Origin: Streptomyces beihaiensis
Lineage (GTDB): Bacteria; Actinomycetota; Actinomycetes; Streptomycetales; Streptomycetaceae
Length of the DNA: 44,108 bases
NCBI RefSeq assembly: GCF_026274175.1
Contig: NZ_JAPHNL010000272.1
Span: 1-44,108, forward strand
Reading direction: 5' to 3'
Shown: piece after piece, positions 32,025 to 40,733 of the stretch
How positions within the stretch are numbered: the stretch's first letter is position 1
Layout of the letters: the number at the start of each line of letters is the position of its first letter
Position numbers and translations under genes: made by a program
The notes under the pieces: generated by a model
Told to the model about the DNA's origin: nothing
Seen by the model: the letters and a program-made list of their open reading frames with translations, nothing else
The model's database searches: none

Positions 32025-32960
32025 ATGGGCGTCGGGCACGATCACGGGCACAGCCACGGGCCCACGGCCGGGACGGCCGCGGCGGCTCACCGGGGGCGGC
32101 TGCGCATCGCGTTGTGCATCACGCTGACGGTGATGGTGGTGGAGATCGTCGGCGGTCTGCTCGCGGACTCGCTCGCCCTGATCGCGGACGCGGCCCACAT
32201 GGCGACGGACGGGCTCGGCCTGGTGATGGCGCTGATCGCCATCCACTTCGCCAACCGTCCACCCAGCGACCAGCGCACGTTCGGCTACGCCCGCGCCGAG
32301 ATCCTCGCGGCGCTCGCCAACTGCCTGCTCCTGCTCGGCGTCGGCGGATACGTGCTGTACGAGGCGGTCCAGCGGTTCATCGAACCGGCCGACACCGCGG
32401 GCGGCCTGACGATCGTCTACGGACTCATCGGCCTGGTCGCGAACATGTTCTCGCTCTCGCTGCTGGTCAAGGGCCAGCAGGAGAGTCTGAACGTACGAGG
32501 CGCGTTCCTGGAGGTCGCCGCGGACGCGCTCGGCTCGGTGGCCGTGCTGATCTCCGCGACGGTCATCCTCACCACGGGATGGCAGTCGGCCGACCCGATC
32601 GCGTCCCTCGTGATCGGCCTCATGATCGTGCCGCGCACGGTGAAGCTGCTGCGCGAGACCCTGAACGTCCTGCTCGAATCGGCTCCCCGGGGCGTCGACA
32701 TGAGCGAGGTCCGGGCGCACGTGCTCGCGCTGCCGGGCGTCGAGGACATCCACGACCTGCACGCGTGGACGATCACCTCGGGCATGCCGGTGCTCTCCGC
32801 GCACGTGGTGGTCAGCTCGGACGTGCTGAACGCGATCGGCCACGAGAAGATGCTGCACGAACTGCAGGGCTGCCTGGGCGACCACTTCGACGTGGAGCAC
32901 TGTACGTTCCAGCTGGAGCCCAGCGGTCACGCCGAGCACGAGGCGAGACTCTGTCACTGA
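32025..32960 (+). CDS. Cation diffusion facilitator (CzcD-like metal exporter)
   Basis: A 311-residue CDF transporter with a His-rich N-terminus (HDHGHSHG, 5-12), six membrane segments and a C-terminal cytoplasmic domain (VHALPGV-like ALPGVEDIHDLHAWTI). Metal site A residues in TM2 are H58 and D62 (DAAHMATD). In TM5 the usual His is Glu163, followed by D167 (EVAADALGS). That H-to-E change is known in some CzcD-type members and may alter metal choice. It should export zinc or a similar divalent ion in exchange for protons. ATG 32025 has GGAGGG eight bases upstream. No regulator is adjacent. Confidence 0.92.
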   Translation: MGVGHDHGHSHGPTAGTAAAAHRGRLRIALCITLTVMVVEIVGGLLADSLALIADAAHMATDGLGLVMALIAIHFANRPPSDQRTFGYARAEILAALANCLLLLGVGGYVLYEAVQRFIEPADTAGGLTIVYGLIGLVANMFSLSLLVKGQQESLNVRGAFLEVAADALGSVAVLISATVILTTGWQSADPIASLVIGLMIVPRTVKLLRETLNVLLESAPRGVDMSEVRAHVLALPGVEDIHDLHAWTITSGMPVLSAHVVVSSDVLNAIGHEKMLHELQGCLGDHFDVEHCTFQLEPSGHAEHEARLCH

Positions 32961-32992
32961 GCCTGCCGCCGCGGCCGACGATCTCCTGACCG

Positions 32993-33017
32993 GTGTCCAC
33001 GCCGTCAACGCGGACAC
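32993..33017 (+). terminator. Hairpin after CDF gene
   Basis: Arms 32993-33001 and 33009-33017 (GTGTCC pairing with GGACAC, one inner mismatch) with a seven-base loop lie about 30 bases after the CDF stop. It is a modest terminator candidate with no T tract. Confidence 0.4.
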
Positions 33018-33238
33018 GGCCGAACGCCCTGTCCGGATGGTTCGTTCGACCCGGTGCGGCCCCGGTCACCCGCGCGGGGCACGCTCTCCCACCTGCCCGC
33101 CCGAGGCGCCGGTGCGGCGCCTACGGTGAGTCACGCCCGGATTCCCGGCCGGGCGGGACATGCGGGGCGCGCGCAGCGCGGGGACTGTGCGTCCCGTACG
33201 GCAGACTTGGGGTTCGAGGACCGAAGCAAAGGATGGGC

Positions 33239-33832
33239 ATGCCGATCACACCTGCCACCGCGGCGCAGAGCTCGCCGAACGGCGCGAAAGAAGCGATCTT
33301 GCTGGAACTCGTCGACGAGGAAGGCAGGACGATCGGCACGGAGGAGAAGCTCGCGGCGCATCAGCCACCAGGCAGGCTGCACCGGGCGTTCTCGGTCTTC
33401 CTCTTCGACGAGCAGGGCCGGCTGCTGCTGCAGCAGCGGGCCCTGAGCAAGTACCACTCCCCCGGCGTGTGGTCGAACACCTGCTGCGGCCACCCGTACC
33501 CGGGCGAGGCGCCGTTCGCCGCGGCCGCCCGCCGTACCTTCGAGGAGCTGGGCGTCTCGCCCTCGCTGCTCGCGGAGGCCGGCACGGTGCGCTACAACCA
33601 CCCGGACCCCGAGTCGGGCCTGGTGGAGCAGGAGTTCAACCACCTGTTCGTCGGGATGGTGCAGGCCGCACTCGAACCGGACCCCGAGGAGGTCGGGGCC
33701 ACGGTGTTCGTGACGCCCGCCGAGCTGGCCGAGCGGCACGCCCGGGACCCGTTCTCGGCCTGGTTCATGACGGTGCTCGACGCGGCACGGCCCGCGATCA
33801 AGGAGCTGACGGGCCCCGCCACGGGCTGGTAG
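33239..33832 (+). CDS. idi: Isopentenyl-diphosphate delta-isomerase, type I
   Basis: A 197-residue Nudix-fold IDI. It has LHRAFSVFLFDEQGRLLLQQR, the catalytic cysteine in NTCCGHP (C83), the RRTFEELG Nudix-like helix, and the catalytic glutamate in EQEFNHLF (E132). It interconverts IPP and DMAPP and so can support the hopanoid pathway encoded 10 kb away. ATG 33239 has AAAGGA five bases upstream; ATG 33233 in the same frame has no room for a ribosome-binding site. The stop codon TAG (33830-33832) is formed at the very edge of a MITE-like repeat. Type I IDI is not essential when the MEP pathway makes both isomers. Confidence 0.95.
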   Translation: MPITPATAAQSSPNGAKEAILLELVDEEGRTIGTEEKLAAHQPPGRLHRAFSVFLFDEQGRLLLQQRALSKYHSPGVWSNTCCGHPYPGEAPFAAAARRTFEELGVSPSLLAEAGTVRYNHPDPESGLVEQEFNHLFVGMVQAALEPDPEEVGATVFVTPAELAERHARDPFSAWFMTVLDAARPAIKELTGPATGW

Positions 33833-34006
33833 GGCGTGTTTCGAAAGTGGCGTCGTCCGCCCGTGGGGCGGGCCCGGCGGCGTCTGGTGCGTGCGACCGC
33901 AAGGCGGAGGGCCGCCCCGACACTGGACGTATCGGGGTGATCCGACAACGCGGCGAGCGTGCGTGCCCGGCGCCGCCGGGCAGGCGGGACCTTCGAAACA
34001 CGCCCT
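33831..34006. mobile_element. MITE-like repeat with 15-bp terminal inverted repeats
   Basis: The 15-base ends AGGGCGTGTTTCGAA (33831-33845) and TTCGAAACACGCCCT (33992-34006) are exact inverted copies enclosing 176 bases in all. The interior has no ORF of its own. Sequence such as ACTGGACGTA and CGACAACGCGGCGAG resembles a non-coding repeat I recall as frequent in Streptomyces intergenic DNA. No transposase is nearby. The left end supplies the idi stop codon; no clear target duplication was seen. Confidence 0.72.
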
Positions 34007-34015
34007 GGCCGCCGG

Positions 34016-34498
34016 TCAGGCCCGCGACGGCGCCGACGGTGGCTTGAGGGGCAGGGCGGCCCAGATCACCTTGCCCCCGCTCGCCGTCTGCTCCACGTCG
34101 CAGACGCCCCCCGCCTCGCCGGTGATCTCTCGCACGAGCAGCAGCCCGCGACCGCCGGTCTGGCCGCTGGTCGCCTCGAGCGCCGTGGGCCGGTACGGGT
34201 GCTCGTCCTCCACGGAGACGCGCACCCATTCGGCGCCGACCCCGACCTCCACGGCGAGCATCGGCGAGACCACGGCGGCGTGTTTCACCGCGTTGGTGAC
34301 CAGCTCGGAGACGATCACCAGCAGCCCGTGGACCAGGTCGTCCGACGCGGGCACGCCCTGACGGGCGAGGAGCTCGCGCACCGCCCGCCTGGCCTGCGGC
34401 ACCGACGCCTCGACGGCCGGGGCCGTGAAGCGCCAGACCCCCTCGTACGGCAGCGGTGGTCCCCCGGAAGGTCCTCCGGCCCTCCCGTGGTCGCTCAT
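34016..34498 (-). CDS. SpoIIAB/RsbW-like ATP-binding protein (anti-sigma-type kinase fold)
   Basis: About 160 residues with a single HATPase_c_2 domain: the N box in VSELVTNAVKHA, a VSVEDEHPYRP strand and the G box GGRGLLLVREI. Streptomyces carry many such short ATPases; some are anti-sigma factors and many are orphans. No sigma factor or anti-anti-sigma gene is beside it, so the partner is unknown. ATG 34498 is chosen (GGGCGG about 10 bases upstream). A GTG at 34534 would add 12 residues before the disordered start. Its stop lies 10 bases from the MITE-like repeat. Confidence 0.82.
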   Translation of the reverse strand: MSDHGRAGGPSGGPPLPYEGVWRFTAPAVEASVPQARRAVRELLARQGVPASDDLVHGLLVIVSELVTNAVKHAAVVSPMLAVEVGVGAEWVRVSVEDEHPYRPTALEATSGQTGGRGLLLVREITGEAGGVCDVEQTASGGKVIWAALPLKPPSAPSRA

Positions 34499-34716
34499 CG
34501 TCCGGTCGCCGCCCTTGCGCTCGATTGTCACCACCCCTCGAGTGTTGGGAATCCCCTGGCCCCGACCCGAGAACTGACCAGAAGTCAGCCACTATCGACG
34601 GAATTTGATCGTCGGCGCATGACCGGGACGGTCGGACGACAGGTCCTGTCCCGGTTGTTCGTCTTTCGGGTGCTCTTCAGCTTGTTGTACGGACTCGGCG
34701 GTCCGTCCGGGGCGGT

Positions 34717-34722
34717 TACGAT
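34717..34722 (+). promoter_or_regulatory. -10-like hexamer before crotonase-fold gene (leaderless candidate)
   Basis: TACGAT ends seven bases before ATG 34730. The only purine run before the ATG is GGGG two bases away, too close to act as a ribosome-binding site. No good -35 box was identified. Confidence 0.4.
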
Positions 34723-34729
34723 CCGGGGC

Positions 34730-35506
34730 ATGCCCGCTTCCGCACCTCCCTCGCCCGCCCTCACGCACACCGTGGCCGACGGGGTCGCCACCGTCGTCAT
34801 CAGCCATCCGGCCCGGCGCAACGCCATGACCGACGCGATGTGGGCGGCGCTGCCGCCGCTGCTCGACCGGCTCGCGGCGGACCCCGCCGTGCGGGTGCTG
34901 GCTCTGACGGGTGCGGGCGACACCTTCTGCGCGGGCGCCGACATCTCCGGTCTCGGTGGGGACGCGGACGCGGCGCGGCGGCTCGCGGTCGCGGCGGAGG
35001 AGGCCCTCGCCGCCTTCCCGAAGCCGACGCTCGCCGTGGTGCGCGGCCACTGCGTGGGCGGCGGCTGTCAGCTGGCGGCCGCCTGCGACCTGCGGTTCGC
35101 CGCCGAGAACGCGCTGTTCGGGGTGACCCCGGCGAAGCTCGGCATCGTGTACGCGTCCTCGTCCACGCGGCGCCTCGCCGCCCTGGTGGGCCCCGCCACC
35201 GCCAAGTACCTGCTCTTCTCGGGTGAGTTGATCGGCACGGAGCGGGCGCTGCGCACGGGACTCGTCGACGAGGTGCACGCGGAGGGCGGACTGGACAAGC
35301 GGGTCGAGGAGTTCACGCGCGTGCTCGCCGCCCGCTCGCAGCTGACGCAGGCGTCGGCCAAGGAGTTCGCGGACGGGCGCACGGACCGGGACGCGTACTG
35401 GGCGGCGCAGGAGCGCGGCAGCGGCGACACCGCCGAGGGTGTCGCCGCCTTCCTGGACCGCAGGCCGCCGCGGTTCAGCTGGACGCCGGAGCCGGGTCGT
35501 CAGTGA
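34730..35506 (+). CDS. Crotonase-fold protein, enoyl-CoA hydratase-like but lacking catalytic Glu pair
   Basis: A 258-residue crotonase-fold protein: ISHPARRNAMTDAMW, the oxyanion-hole AGADISGLGG and GHCVGGGCQLAAACDLRFA. In classical enoyl-CoA hydratase two glutamates act as acid/base. Here the first position is Gln114 (GGCQLA) and the second Ala135 (TPAKLG), so simple hydration is unlikely. The enzyme may be an isomerase, thioesterase or lyase of the same fold. ATG 34730 fits the family start; frames open further upstream are shadows over other genes. The last 32 bases overlap the convergent DJ-1/PfpI gene. Confidence 0.87.
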   Translation: MPASAPPSPALTHTVADGVATVVISHPARRNAMTDAMWAALPPLLDRLAADPAVRVLALTGAGDTFCAGADISGLGGDADAARRLAVAAEEALAAFPKPTLAVVRGHCVGGGCQLAAACDLRFAAENALFGVTPAKLGIVYASSSTRRLAALVGPATAKYLLFSGELIGTERALRTGLVDEVHAEGGLDKRVEEFTRVLAARSQLTQASAKEFADGRTDRDAYWAAQERGSGDTAEGVAAFLDRRPPRFSWTPEPGRQ

Positions 35507-36128
35507 ACCGGCTGGCGTCGCGGAACCTGGCGACGATGTGGGCGGGGGCCTTGTCGGGGGAACCGGCGTCGTAGGGCGGCTGCGGGTCGTACTCGGTCAT
35601 CAGCTGCACGGACCGCGCCGCGTCGTCGCCCGCGATCCGGCCGACCAGGGCGAGGCCCATGTCGATCCCGGACGAGACGCCTGCCGCGGTCACGTACTTG
35701 CCGTCGAAGACCACGCGCTTCCCGGTCGAGCGGACGCCGAGCTTGTCGAGCTCCTGGAGGGCGAGCCAGTGCGAGGTGGCCTCCCGGCCCTTCAGGAGAC
35801 CGGCGGCCGCGAGGGCCAGGGAGCCGGTGCACACGGACGTCGTCCACGTCGTGCCGACGTCGACCGCGCGCAGCCAGCCGAGCAGCGCCTCGTTCTCCAT
35901 CTGGTCGCTCTGTCCGGGGCCGCCCGGCACGACGACGATGTCCGGGTGCCGCACCTCGTCGAGGGTCTTGTCGGCGACGAGCGCGAGCCGCCCCGCGTCG
36001 TCGCGTACGGGACCGGCCTTCTCGGCGACGAAGACGACGTCGGCGCCGGGCATGGCGCCGAGGGTCTGGTAGGGGCCGATGGCGTCGAGGGCGGTGAAGC
36101 GTTCGTAGAGGGCGATGGCGATCTGCAC
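35475..36128 (-). CDS. DJ-1/PfpI-family protein
   Basis: A 217-residue DJ-1/PfpI domain protein. The conserved cysteine C100 lies in SVCTGSLALAAAGLL, with an upstream ALDAIGPYQ segment (D15) and VVPGGPGQ for the oxyanion side. The TTHW-like ATSHWLAL stretch and AAGVSSGIDMGLALV match the isonitrile hydratase (isocyanide hydratase)-like branch, but family members also include glyoxalase III and others. GTG 36128 has AAGGAG four bases upstream and is preferred over ATG 36146. It lies in front of a GlxA-type regulator of the same superfamily and convergently overlaps the crotonase gene by 32 bases. Confidence 0.87.
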   Translation of the reverse strand: MQIAIALYERFTALDAIGPYQTLGAMPGADVVFVAEKAGPVRDDAGRLALVADKTLDEVRHPDIVVVPGGPGQSDQMENEALLGWLRAVDVGTTWTTSVCTGSLALAAAGLLKGREATSHWLALQELDKLGVRSTGKRVVFDGKYVTAAGVSSGIDMGLALVGRIAGDDAARSVQLMTEYDPQPPYDAGSPDKAPAHIVARFRDASRFTDDPAPASS

Positions 36129-36195
36129 GGGACTCCTTCTGCTCATGTGCGCGGGGCGGGGTGGCCGGGACGGCCGGTGTCGGCAGGTGATGGGC

Positions 36196-37164
36196 TCACG
36201 CCTCCAACGGGGCGCGGAAGCGGCGCCGGTACTCGGCCGGTGAGGTGCCGAGGGTCTTGAGGAACGCGCGGCGCATGGCCTCGGGGGTGCCGTAGCCGCT
36301 GGACCGGGCGATCTCGGCCACGCCGCCCCCGGTGTCCTCCAGGAGGCGGCGGGCGTGCTCGACGCGGACCCGCTCGACGTACTTGCCCGGCGTCAGGCCG
36401 GTCTCCGTCTGGAAGGCGCGGGCGAAGTGGCGCGGCGAGAGCCGGGCACGGGCGGCCAGCGCCTCGACGGACAGGTCGCCGTCGGGGTGCTCGGTGATCC
36501 ACTGCTGCACCTCGCGCAGCGGTTCGCGGCGGGCCGTCTGCGCGGCGAGCTGGGCGCTGAACTGGGCCTGGTTGCCCGGCCGCCGCAGAAACACGACCAG
36601 GCGGCGGGCGATCGTCAGCGCCACGTCGCGGCCGTGGTCCTCCTCGACCAGGGCGAGCGCCAGGTCGATGCCCGAGGTGACCCCGGCGGAGGTCGCCACG
36701 TTCCCGTCGCGTACGTAGATGGGGTCGGGGTCGACCTCGACGCGCGGGTGGGCGCGGGCGAGCTCGTCGCAGTACGCCCAGTGCGTGGTGACCCTGCGCC
36801 CGTCGAGCAGGCCGGTCATGGCGAGCAACGCGGCGCCCGAGCAGACCGAGACGATCCGCCGGGCCCGCGGCGCGTGCTCCGTCAGCCAGGCGACCAGGCG
36901 CGGGTCCGGGTCCCGGGTGCCCTGTCCGCCGGGGACGAGGAGGGTGTGCGGGGCCGGCGCGTCGGCGAGGGCGTGGTCGGGCGTGAGGGTCAGGCCGCTG
37001 GAGGTGCGGACCGGGCCGCCGTCAAGGGTGGCCGTCAGGACGCGGTATCCGGCGCACGGGTCGCCGAGGGCGGGCCCGGCCCCGGCGAAGACCTCGACGG
37101 GGCCGGTGACGTCGAGACTCTGCACCCTGTCGAAGAGCGGGACCAGAACGGTACGGGGAGCCAT
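36196..37164 (-). CDS. GlxA-type transcriptional regulator (DJ-1 domain plus AraC HTH)
   Basis: A 322-residue regulator. The N-terminal DJ-1/PfpI-like domain (about 3-180) keeps a cysteine (C108) in SVCSGAALLAMTGLLDG. The C-terminal AraC helix-turn-helix (about 225-318) includes LSPRHFARAFQTETG and a second helix-turn-helix with GYGTPEAMRRAF. Such proteins activate or repress neighbouring catabolic or stress genes. The gene is 67 bases upstream of the DJ-1 gene on the same strand, so it may control that gene. ATG 37164 lacks a ribosome-binding site and has a promoter-like element ending seven bases upstream, so a leaderless message is likely. Confidence 0.9.
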   Translation of the reverse strand: MAPRTVLVPLFDRVQSLDVTGPVEVFAGAGPALGDPCAGYRVLTATLDGGPVRTSSGLTLTPDHALADAPAPHTLLVPGGQGTRDPDPRLVAWLTEHAPRARRIVSVCSGAALLAMTGLLDGRRVTTHWAYCDELARAHPRVEVDPDPIYVRDGNVATSAGVTSGIDLALALVEEDHGRDVALTIARRLVVFLRRPGNQAQFSAQLAAQTARREPLREVQQWITEHPDGDLSVEALAARARLSPRHFARAFQTETGLTPGKYVERVRVEHARRLLEDTGGGVAEIARSSGYGTPEAMRRAFLKTLGTSPAEYRRRFRAPLEA

Positions 37165-37171
37165 GGACACG

Positions 37172-37200
37172 ATTCTTCGGCGCGTCCCGCGTGTCCGCAA
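37172..37200 (-). promoter_or_regulatory. Promoter of GlxA-type gene (leaderless candidate)
   Basis: On the minus strand TTGCGG (37200-37195), a 17-base spacer, then AAGAAT (37177-37172). It ends seven bases before ATG 37164, and no Shine-Dalgarno sequence intervenes. Confidence 0.45.
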
Positions 37201-37251
37201 TGGCGAATATCCCACCTTTCCTGCCATGGACGCCGCCTGCCGGTCCTCACG

Positions 37252-37267
37252 TACCAACCAGTCGGTA
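37252..37267. promoter_or_regulatory. TetR-type palindrome upstream of SCO6745-like gene
   Basis: TACCAACCAGTCGGTA is an imperfect 16-base palindrome (outer TACC/GGTA and central AC-GT symmetry). It overlaps the predicted promoter, ending at the -10-like TAACAT (37266-37271). The form resembles operators of TetR-family repressors. No tetR gene is in the window. Confidence 0.4.
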
Positions 37268-37271
37268 ACAT
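37266..37271 (+). promoter_or_regulatory. -10-like hexamer before SCO6745-like gene (leaderless candidate)
   Basis: TAACAT ends six bases before ATG 37278, with no Shine-Dalgarno sequence. The -35 region is not recognisable and overlaps the TetR-type palindrome. Confidence 0.35.
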
Positions 37272-37277
37272 ACGGGT

Positions 37278-38156
37278 ATGAGCCCAGACCCGCGCCCGCG
37301 CGCCGCCCGCCACTGCCACAACCTCCTCAACCCGCTGCACTCCGCGCACTACTTCGCGCCCGAACTGGCGCGGGAGCTGGCCGCGGTGGGCGTCACGCAT
37401 CCGCGCGCCGCCTATTTCGCGGCACGGTCCGCGGCCATGGGCGCGGTCGGCGCGGGGGCGGTGACGGCGGCCTTCTACAACTTCAGCCACGAGCTGGTGG
37501 CCGAGCACGTCCCCGCGGTGTGGCGGATCGCCTCGCCCGAGGCGGTGCTCGCGGCACGCGCGCGTGCCGTGGACGCGACTTTGGCCCGCCTCCTGGGGCC
37601 CGAGACCCTCACCTCCGACGCGATGGCCGAGGCGGCCGAACTCGCCCTGCGCGCCACCGAGGCGTGCACGCGACACGCCCGGGCTCTGTACGCGGCCCAC
37701 GCCGATCTGCCGGTCCCCGAAGCGCCGCACATGGCGTACTGGCACGCGACGACGCTGCTGCGCGAGCACCGCGGCGACGGCCACCTGGCGGCACTCCTCG
37801 ACGCCGGGCTCGACCCGGTGGAGGCGCTCGTCAGCCATGTCGCGACCGGTAAGGGCATGGCCCCCAAGTGGCTGCTCGCCACGCGCGGCTGGAACGAGGA
37901 CGACTACGCGGCGGCGGCCGGGCGGCTGCGGGCGCGCGGGCTGCTCACGGACGACGAGGAGCCGACGCTGACCGAGGAGGGCGCCCGCCTGCGCGCCGCC
38001 GTCGAGGAGCGCACGGACGCCCTCGACCAGGCGCCGTACGAGCACCTCGGGGAGGCCGGCGTGGCGCGGCTGACCGAGCTGGCCACGGCCTTCGTCGGCA
38101 CCGCGCTGGCGAACGGCGCGTTCCCCGCCGACCTGATCGGCAAGGCCACGGCCTGA
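37278..38156 (+). CDS. SCO6745-family protein (SalK-like), helix-rich, unknown function
   Basis: A 292-residue, Ala-rich, all-helical protein beginning with [18 protein letters not shown] and containing [11 protein letters not shown] and a later [19 protein letters not shown] segment. The C-terminal third (about 195-260) has the look of a MarR-like winged helix ([19 protein letters not shown]). It matches, from memory, the actinobacterial family named after S. coelicolor SCO6745, with SalK as a relative. No enzymatic motif is visible, and a regulatory or ligand-sensing role is possible. There is no ribosome-binding site before ATG 37278. A TetR-type palindrome overlaps the presumed promoter. 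Confidence 0.75.
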   Translation: MSPDPRPRAARHCHNLLNPLHSAHYFAPELARELAAVGVTHPRAAYFAARSAAMGAVGAGAVTAAFYNFSHELVAEHVPAVWRIASPEAVLAARARAVDATLARLLGPETLTSDAMAEAAELALRATEACTRHARALYAAHADLPVPEAPHMAYWHATTLLREHRGDGHLAALLDAGLDPVEALVSHVATGKGMAPKWLLATRGWNEDDYAAAAGRLRARGLLTDDEEPTLTEEGARLRAAVEERTDALDQAPYEHLGEAGVARLTELATAFVGTALANGAFPADLIGKATA

Positions 38157-38256
38157 CCGGCCGGGCGGGCCGCGGGTCCGTGCCCTGATCCCCCGTTGTC
38201 GGCGCCACCTGCCACAATTGCGGCGCAAGCTCATTCGACTGAGGCGGTACGGGATC

Positions 38257-40635
38257 GTGGCGACACCCACTGTTGGGTCCATCGAAGGCAGGATTGCCGA
38301 GGAACTCGGCGTACGGGAGCGGCAGGTGAAGGCCGCCGTGGACCTCCTTGACGGCGGTTCGACGGTGCCCTTCATCGCCCGCTACCGCAAGGAGGCGACG
38401 GAGTCGCTGGACGACGCCCAGCTGCGCACCCTGGAGGAGCGGCTGCGGTACCTGCGCGAGCTGGAGGAGCGGCGCGCCGCCGTGCTGGACTCGGTGCGCG
38501 AGCAGGGCAAGCTCACCGGCGAGCTGGAGGCTCAGATCCTCGCCGCCGACACCAAGGCGCGCCTTGAGGACATCTACCTGCCGTTCAAGCCGAAGCGGCG
38601 CACCAAGGCGCAGATCGCGCGCGAGGCGGGGCTCGAACCGCTCGCCGACGGGCTGCTCGCCGACCCGACCGTGGAACCGGCGGCCGCCGCGGCCGCGTTC
38701 GTGGACGCCGACAAGGGCGTCGCCGACGCGCAGGCAGCGCTCGACGGCGCCCGGGCGATCCTCACGGAGCGGTTCTCCGAGGACGCCGACCTGATCGGCG
38801 AGCTGCGCGAGCGGATGTGGACGCGCGGGCGGCTCGCGGCGAAGGTCAAGGAAGGCAAGGCGGAGGCGGGCGCCAAGTTCGCCGACTACTTCGACTGCGC
38901 CGAGCCGTTCACCGAGCTGCCCTCGCACCGGGTCCTGGCGATGCTGCGCGGCGAGAAGGAGGACGTGCTCGAACTCGCCCTGGAGCCCGAGGAGCCGTCC
39001 GCCGACGACACCCCGGCCGCGCCCGGCACCTCTTCGTCGTACGAGCCGATCATCGCCGACCGGTTCGGGATCCGGAACCAGGGGCGTGCGGCGGACAAGT
39101 GGCTCGCCGACACGGTCCGCTGGGCCTGGCGCACCCGCATCCTCGTGCGCCTCGGCCTCGACCTGCGGCTGCGGCTGCGCACGGCCGCCGAGGACGAGGC
39201 GGTCAAGGTGTTCGCGGCCAACCTGCGGGACCTGCTGCTCGCCGCCCCGGCGGGCACGCGGGCGACGCTGGGGCTCGACCCCGGGTTCCGTACGGGTGTG
39301 AAGGTCGCGGTCGTCGACGCGACGGGCAAGGTCGTGGCCACCGATGTCATCCACCCGCACGTTCCGGCCAACCGCTGGGACGAGTCGCTCGCCAAACTGG
39401 CGGAGCTGGCCGAGCGGCACGCGGTCGACCTGATCGCGATCGGCAACGGCACGGCATCCCGCGAGACCGACAAGCTCGCCGGTGAACTCATCGCCAAGCA
39501 CCCGGAGTTGAAGCTCACCAAGGTGATGGTGAGCGAGGCGGGCGCCTCGGTCTACTCGGCCTCCGCCTTCGCCTCGCAGGAACTGCCGGACATGGACGTG
39601 TCGCTGCGCGGCGCGGTCTCGATCGCCCGGCGCCTGCAGGACCCGCTGGCCGAGCTGGTCAAGATCGACCCGAAGTCGATCGGGGTCGGCCAGTACCAGC
39701 ACGACCTGAGCGAGACCAAGCTGTCGCGCTCGCTCGACGCCGTGGTCGAGGACTGCGTGAACGGCGTGGGGGTCGACGTGAACACGGCGTCAGCGCCGCT
39801 GCTCGCGCGCGTGTCGGGCATCGGCGCCGGACTCGCCGAGAACATCGTGGCGCACCGCGACGCCAACGGCCCGTTCACCAACCGCAAGGGCCTCAAGGAC
39901 GTCGCCCGGCTCGGCCCGAAGGCGTACGAGCAGTGCGCGGGCTTCCTGCGCATCCGCGGCGACGACCCGCTGGACGCGTCCTCCGTGCACCCGGAGGCGT
40001 ACCCGGTGGTGCGGCGCATGGCGAAGGCGACCGGCGGCGAGGTCGGCGCACTGATCGGTGACACGGGGACACTGCGCTCGCTGAGGCCGGGCGACTTCGT
40101 CGACGAGACGTTCGGTCTGCCGACGGTGACGGACATCCTCAAGGAGCTGGAGAAGCCGGGACGCGACCCGCGGCCCGCGTTCAGGACGGCCGTCTTCAAG
40201 GAGGGCGTCGAGAAGATCTCCGACCTGGAGCCGGGCATGGTCCTGGAGGGCGTCGTGACGAACGTCGCGGCGTTCGGGGCGTTCATCGACGTCGGCGTGC
40301 ACCAGGACGGCCTCGCGCATGTGTCGGCCCTGTCGCGGACCTTCGTGAAGGACCCGCGCGATGTCGTCAAGCCCGGTGACATCGTCAAGGCCAAGGTCCT
40401 GGACGTCGACGTGCCGCGCAAGCGGATCTCGCTGACGCTGCGGCTCGACGACGACGCCTCCGGCGGCCGGGCGGAGCGGGGTGACCGGGGTGACCGGAAG
40501 CCGCCGCGGCAGAAGTCGTCTTCGTCGGGTGGGCGGGGATCCGGTGGCCGGGGTGGCAAGGGGCGGCAGGGTGGCGCGCCCACCCCCGCCAACTCGGCCA
40601 TGGCCGACGCGCTGCGGAAGGCCGGGCTCGCCTGA
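38257..40635 (+). CDS. tex: Tex-family RNA-binding transcription accessory protein
   Basis: A 792-residue Tex protein: N-terminal helical domain (about 1-195) with [19 protein letters not shown], YqgF/RuvC-like domain (about 334-455, [17 protein letters not shown]), helix-hairpin-helix pairs (about 500-565) and an S1 RNA-binding domain (about 658-730, [20 protein letters not shown]). A Gly/Arg/Ser-rich basic tail (737-775) follows and probably adds nucleic-acid affinity. Tex is related to eukaryotic Spt6 and acts with RNA polymerase. GTG 38257 has GAGGCGG about 10 bases upstream and fits the family start; an in-frame start at 38218 adds 13 basic residues. It stands alone and is convergent with the ABC-F gene. 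Confidence 0.95.
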   Translation: MATPTVGSIEGRIAEELGVRERQVKAAVDLLDGGSTVPFIARYRKEATESLDDAQLRTLEERLRYLRELEERRAAVLDSVREQGKLTGELEAQILAADTKARLEDIYLPFKPKRRTKAQIAREAGLEPLADGLLADPTVEPAAAAAAFVDADKGVADAQAALDGARAILTERFSEDADLIGELRERMWTRGRLAAKVKEGKAEAGAKFADYFDCAEPFTELPSHRVLAMLRGEKEDVLELALEPEEPSADDTPAAPGTSSSYEPIIADRFGIRNQGRAADKWLADTVRWAWRTRILVRLGLDLRLRLRTAAEDEAVKVFAANLRDLLLAAPAGTRATLGLDPGFRTGVKVAVVDATGKVVATDVIHPHVPANRWDESLAKLAELAERHAVDLIAIGNGTASRETDKLAGELIAKHPELKLTKVMVSEAGASVYSASAFASQELPDMDVSLRGAVSIARRLQDPLAELVKIDPKSIGVGQYQHDLSETKLSRSLDAVVEDCVNGVGVDVNTASAPLLARVSGIGAGLAENIVAHRDANGPFTNRKGLKDVARLGPKAYEQCAGFLRIRGDDPLDASSVHPEAYPVVRRMAKATGGEVGALIGDTGTLRSLRPGDFVDETFGLPTVTDILKELEKPGRDPRPAFRTAVFKEGVEKISDLEPGMVLEGVVTNVAAFGAFIDVGVHQDGLAHVSALSRTFVKDPRDVVKPGDIVKAKVLDVDVPRKRISLTLRLDDDASGGRAERGDRGDRKPPRQKSSSSGGRGSGGRGGKGRQGGAPTPANSAMADALRKAGLA

Positions 40636-40663
40636 GGCTGAGCGCCGTCCGGGTCTTGTCCGT

Positions 40664-40704
40664 GGGGAACTGCGGGTCCGTCGTGGCCGGTCGCGCGGTT
40701 CCCC
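40664..40704. terminator. Intergenic inverted repeat, bidirectional terminator type
   Basis: GGGGAACTGCG (40664-40674) and CGCGGTTCCCC (40694-40704) pair with one mismatch around a 19-base loop between the convergent tex and ABC-F genes. The GGGGAAC-TGCG/CGCG-GTTCCCC form resembles a repeat I recall as very common at Streptomyces gene ends. It probably terminates both genes. Confidence 0.65.
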
Positions 40705-40733
40705 GCGCTCCTTCTTGCGCCGTTCCCGCGGCC

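Noticed and set aside
33831-34006. Inverted-repeat element as a full insertion sequence
   Set aside because: Only 176 bases and no transposase frame, so at most a MITE-like remnant.
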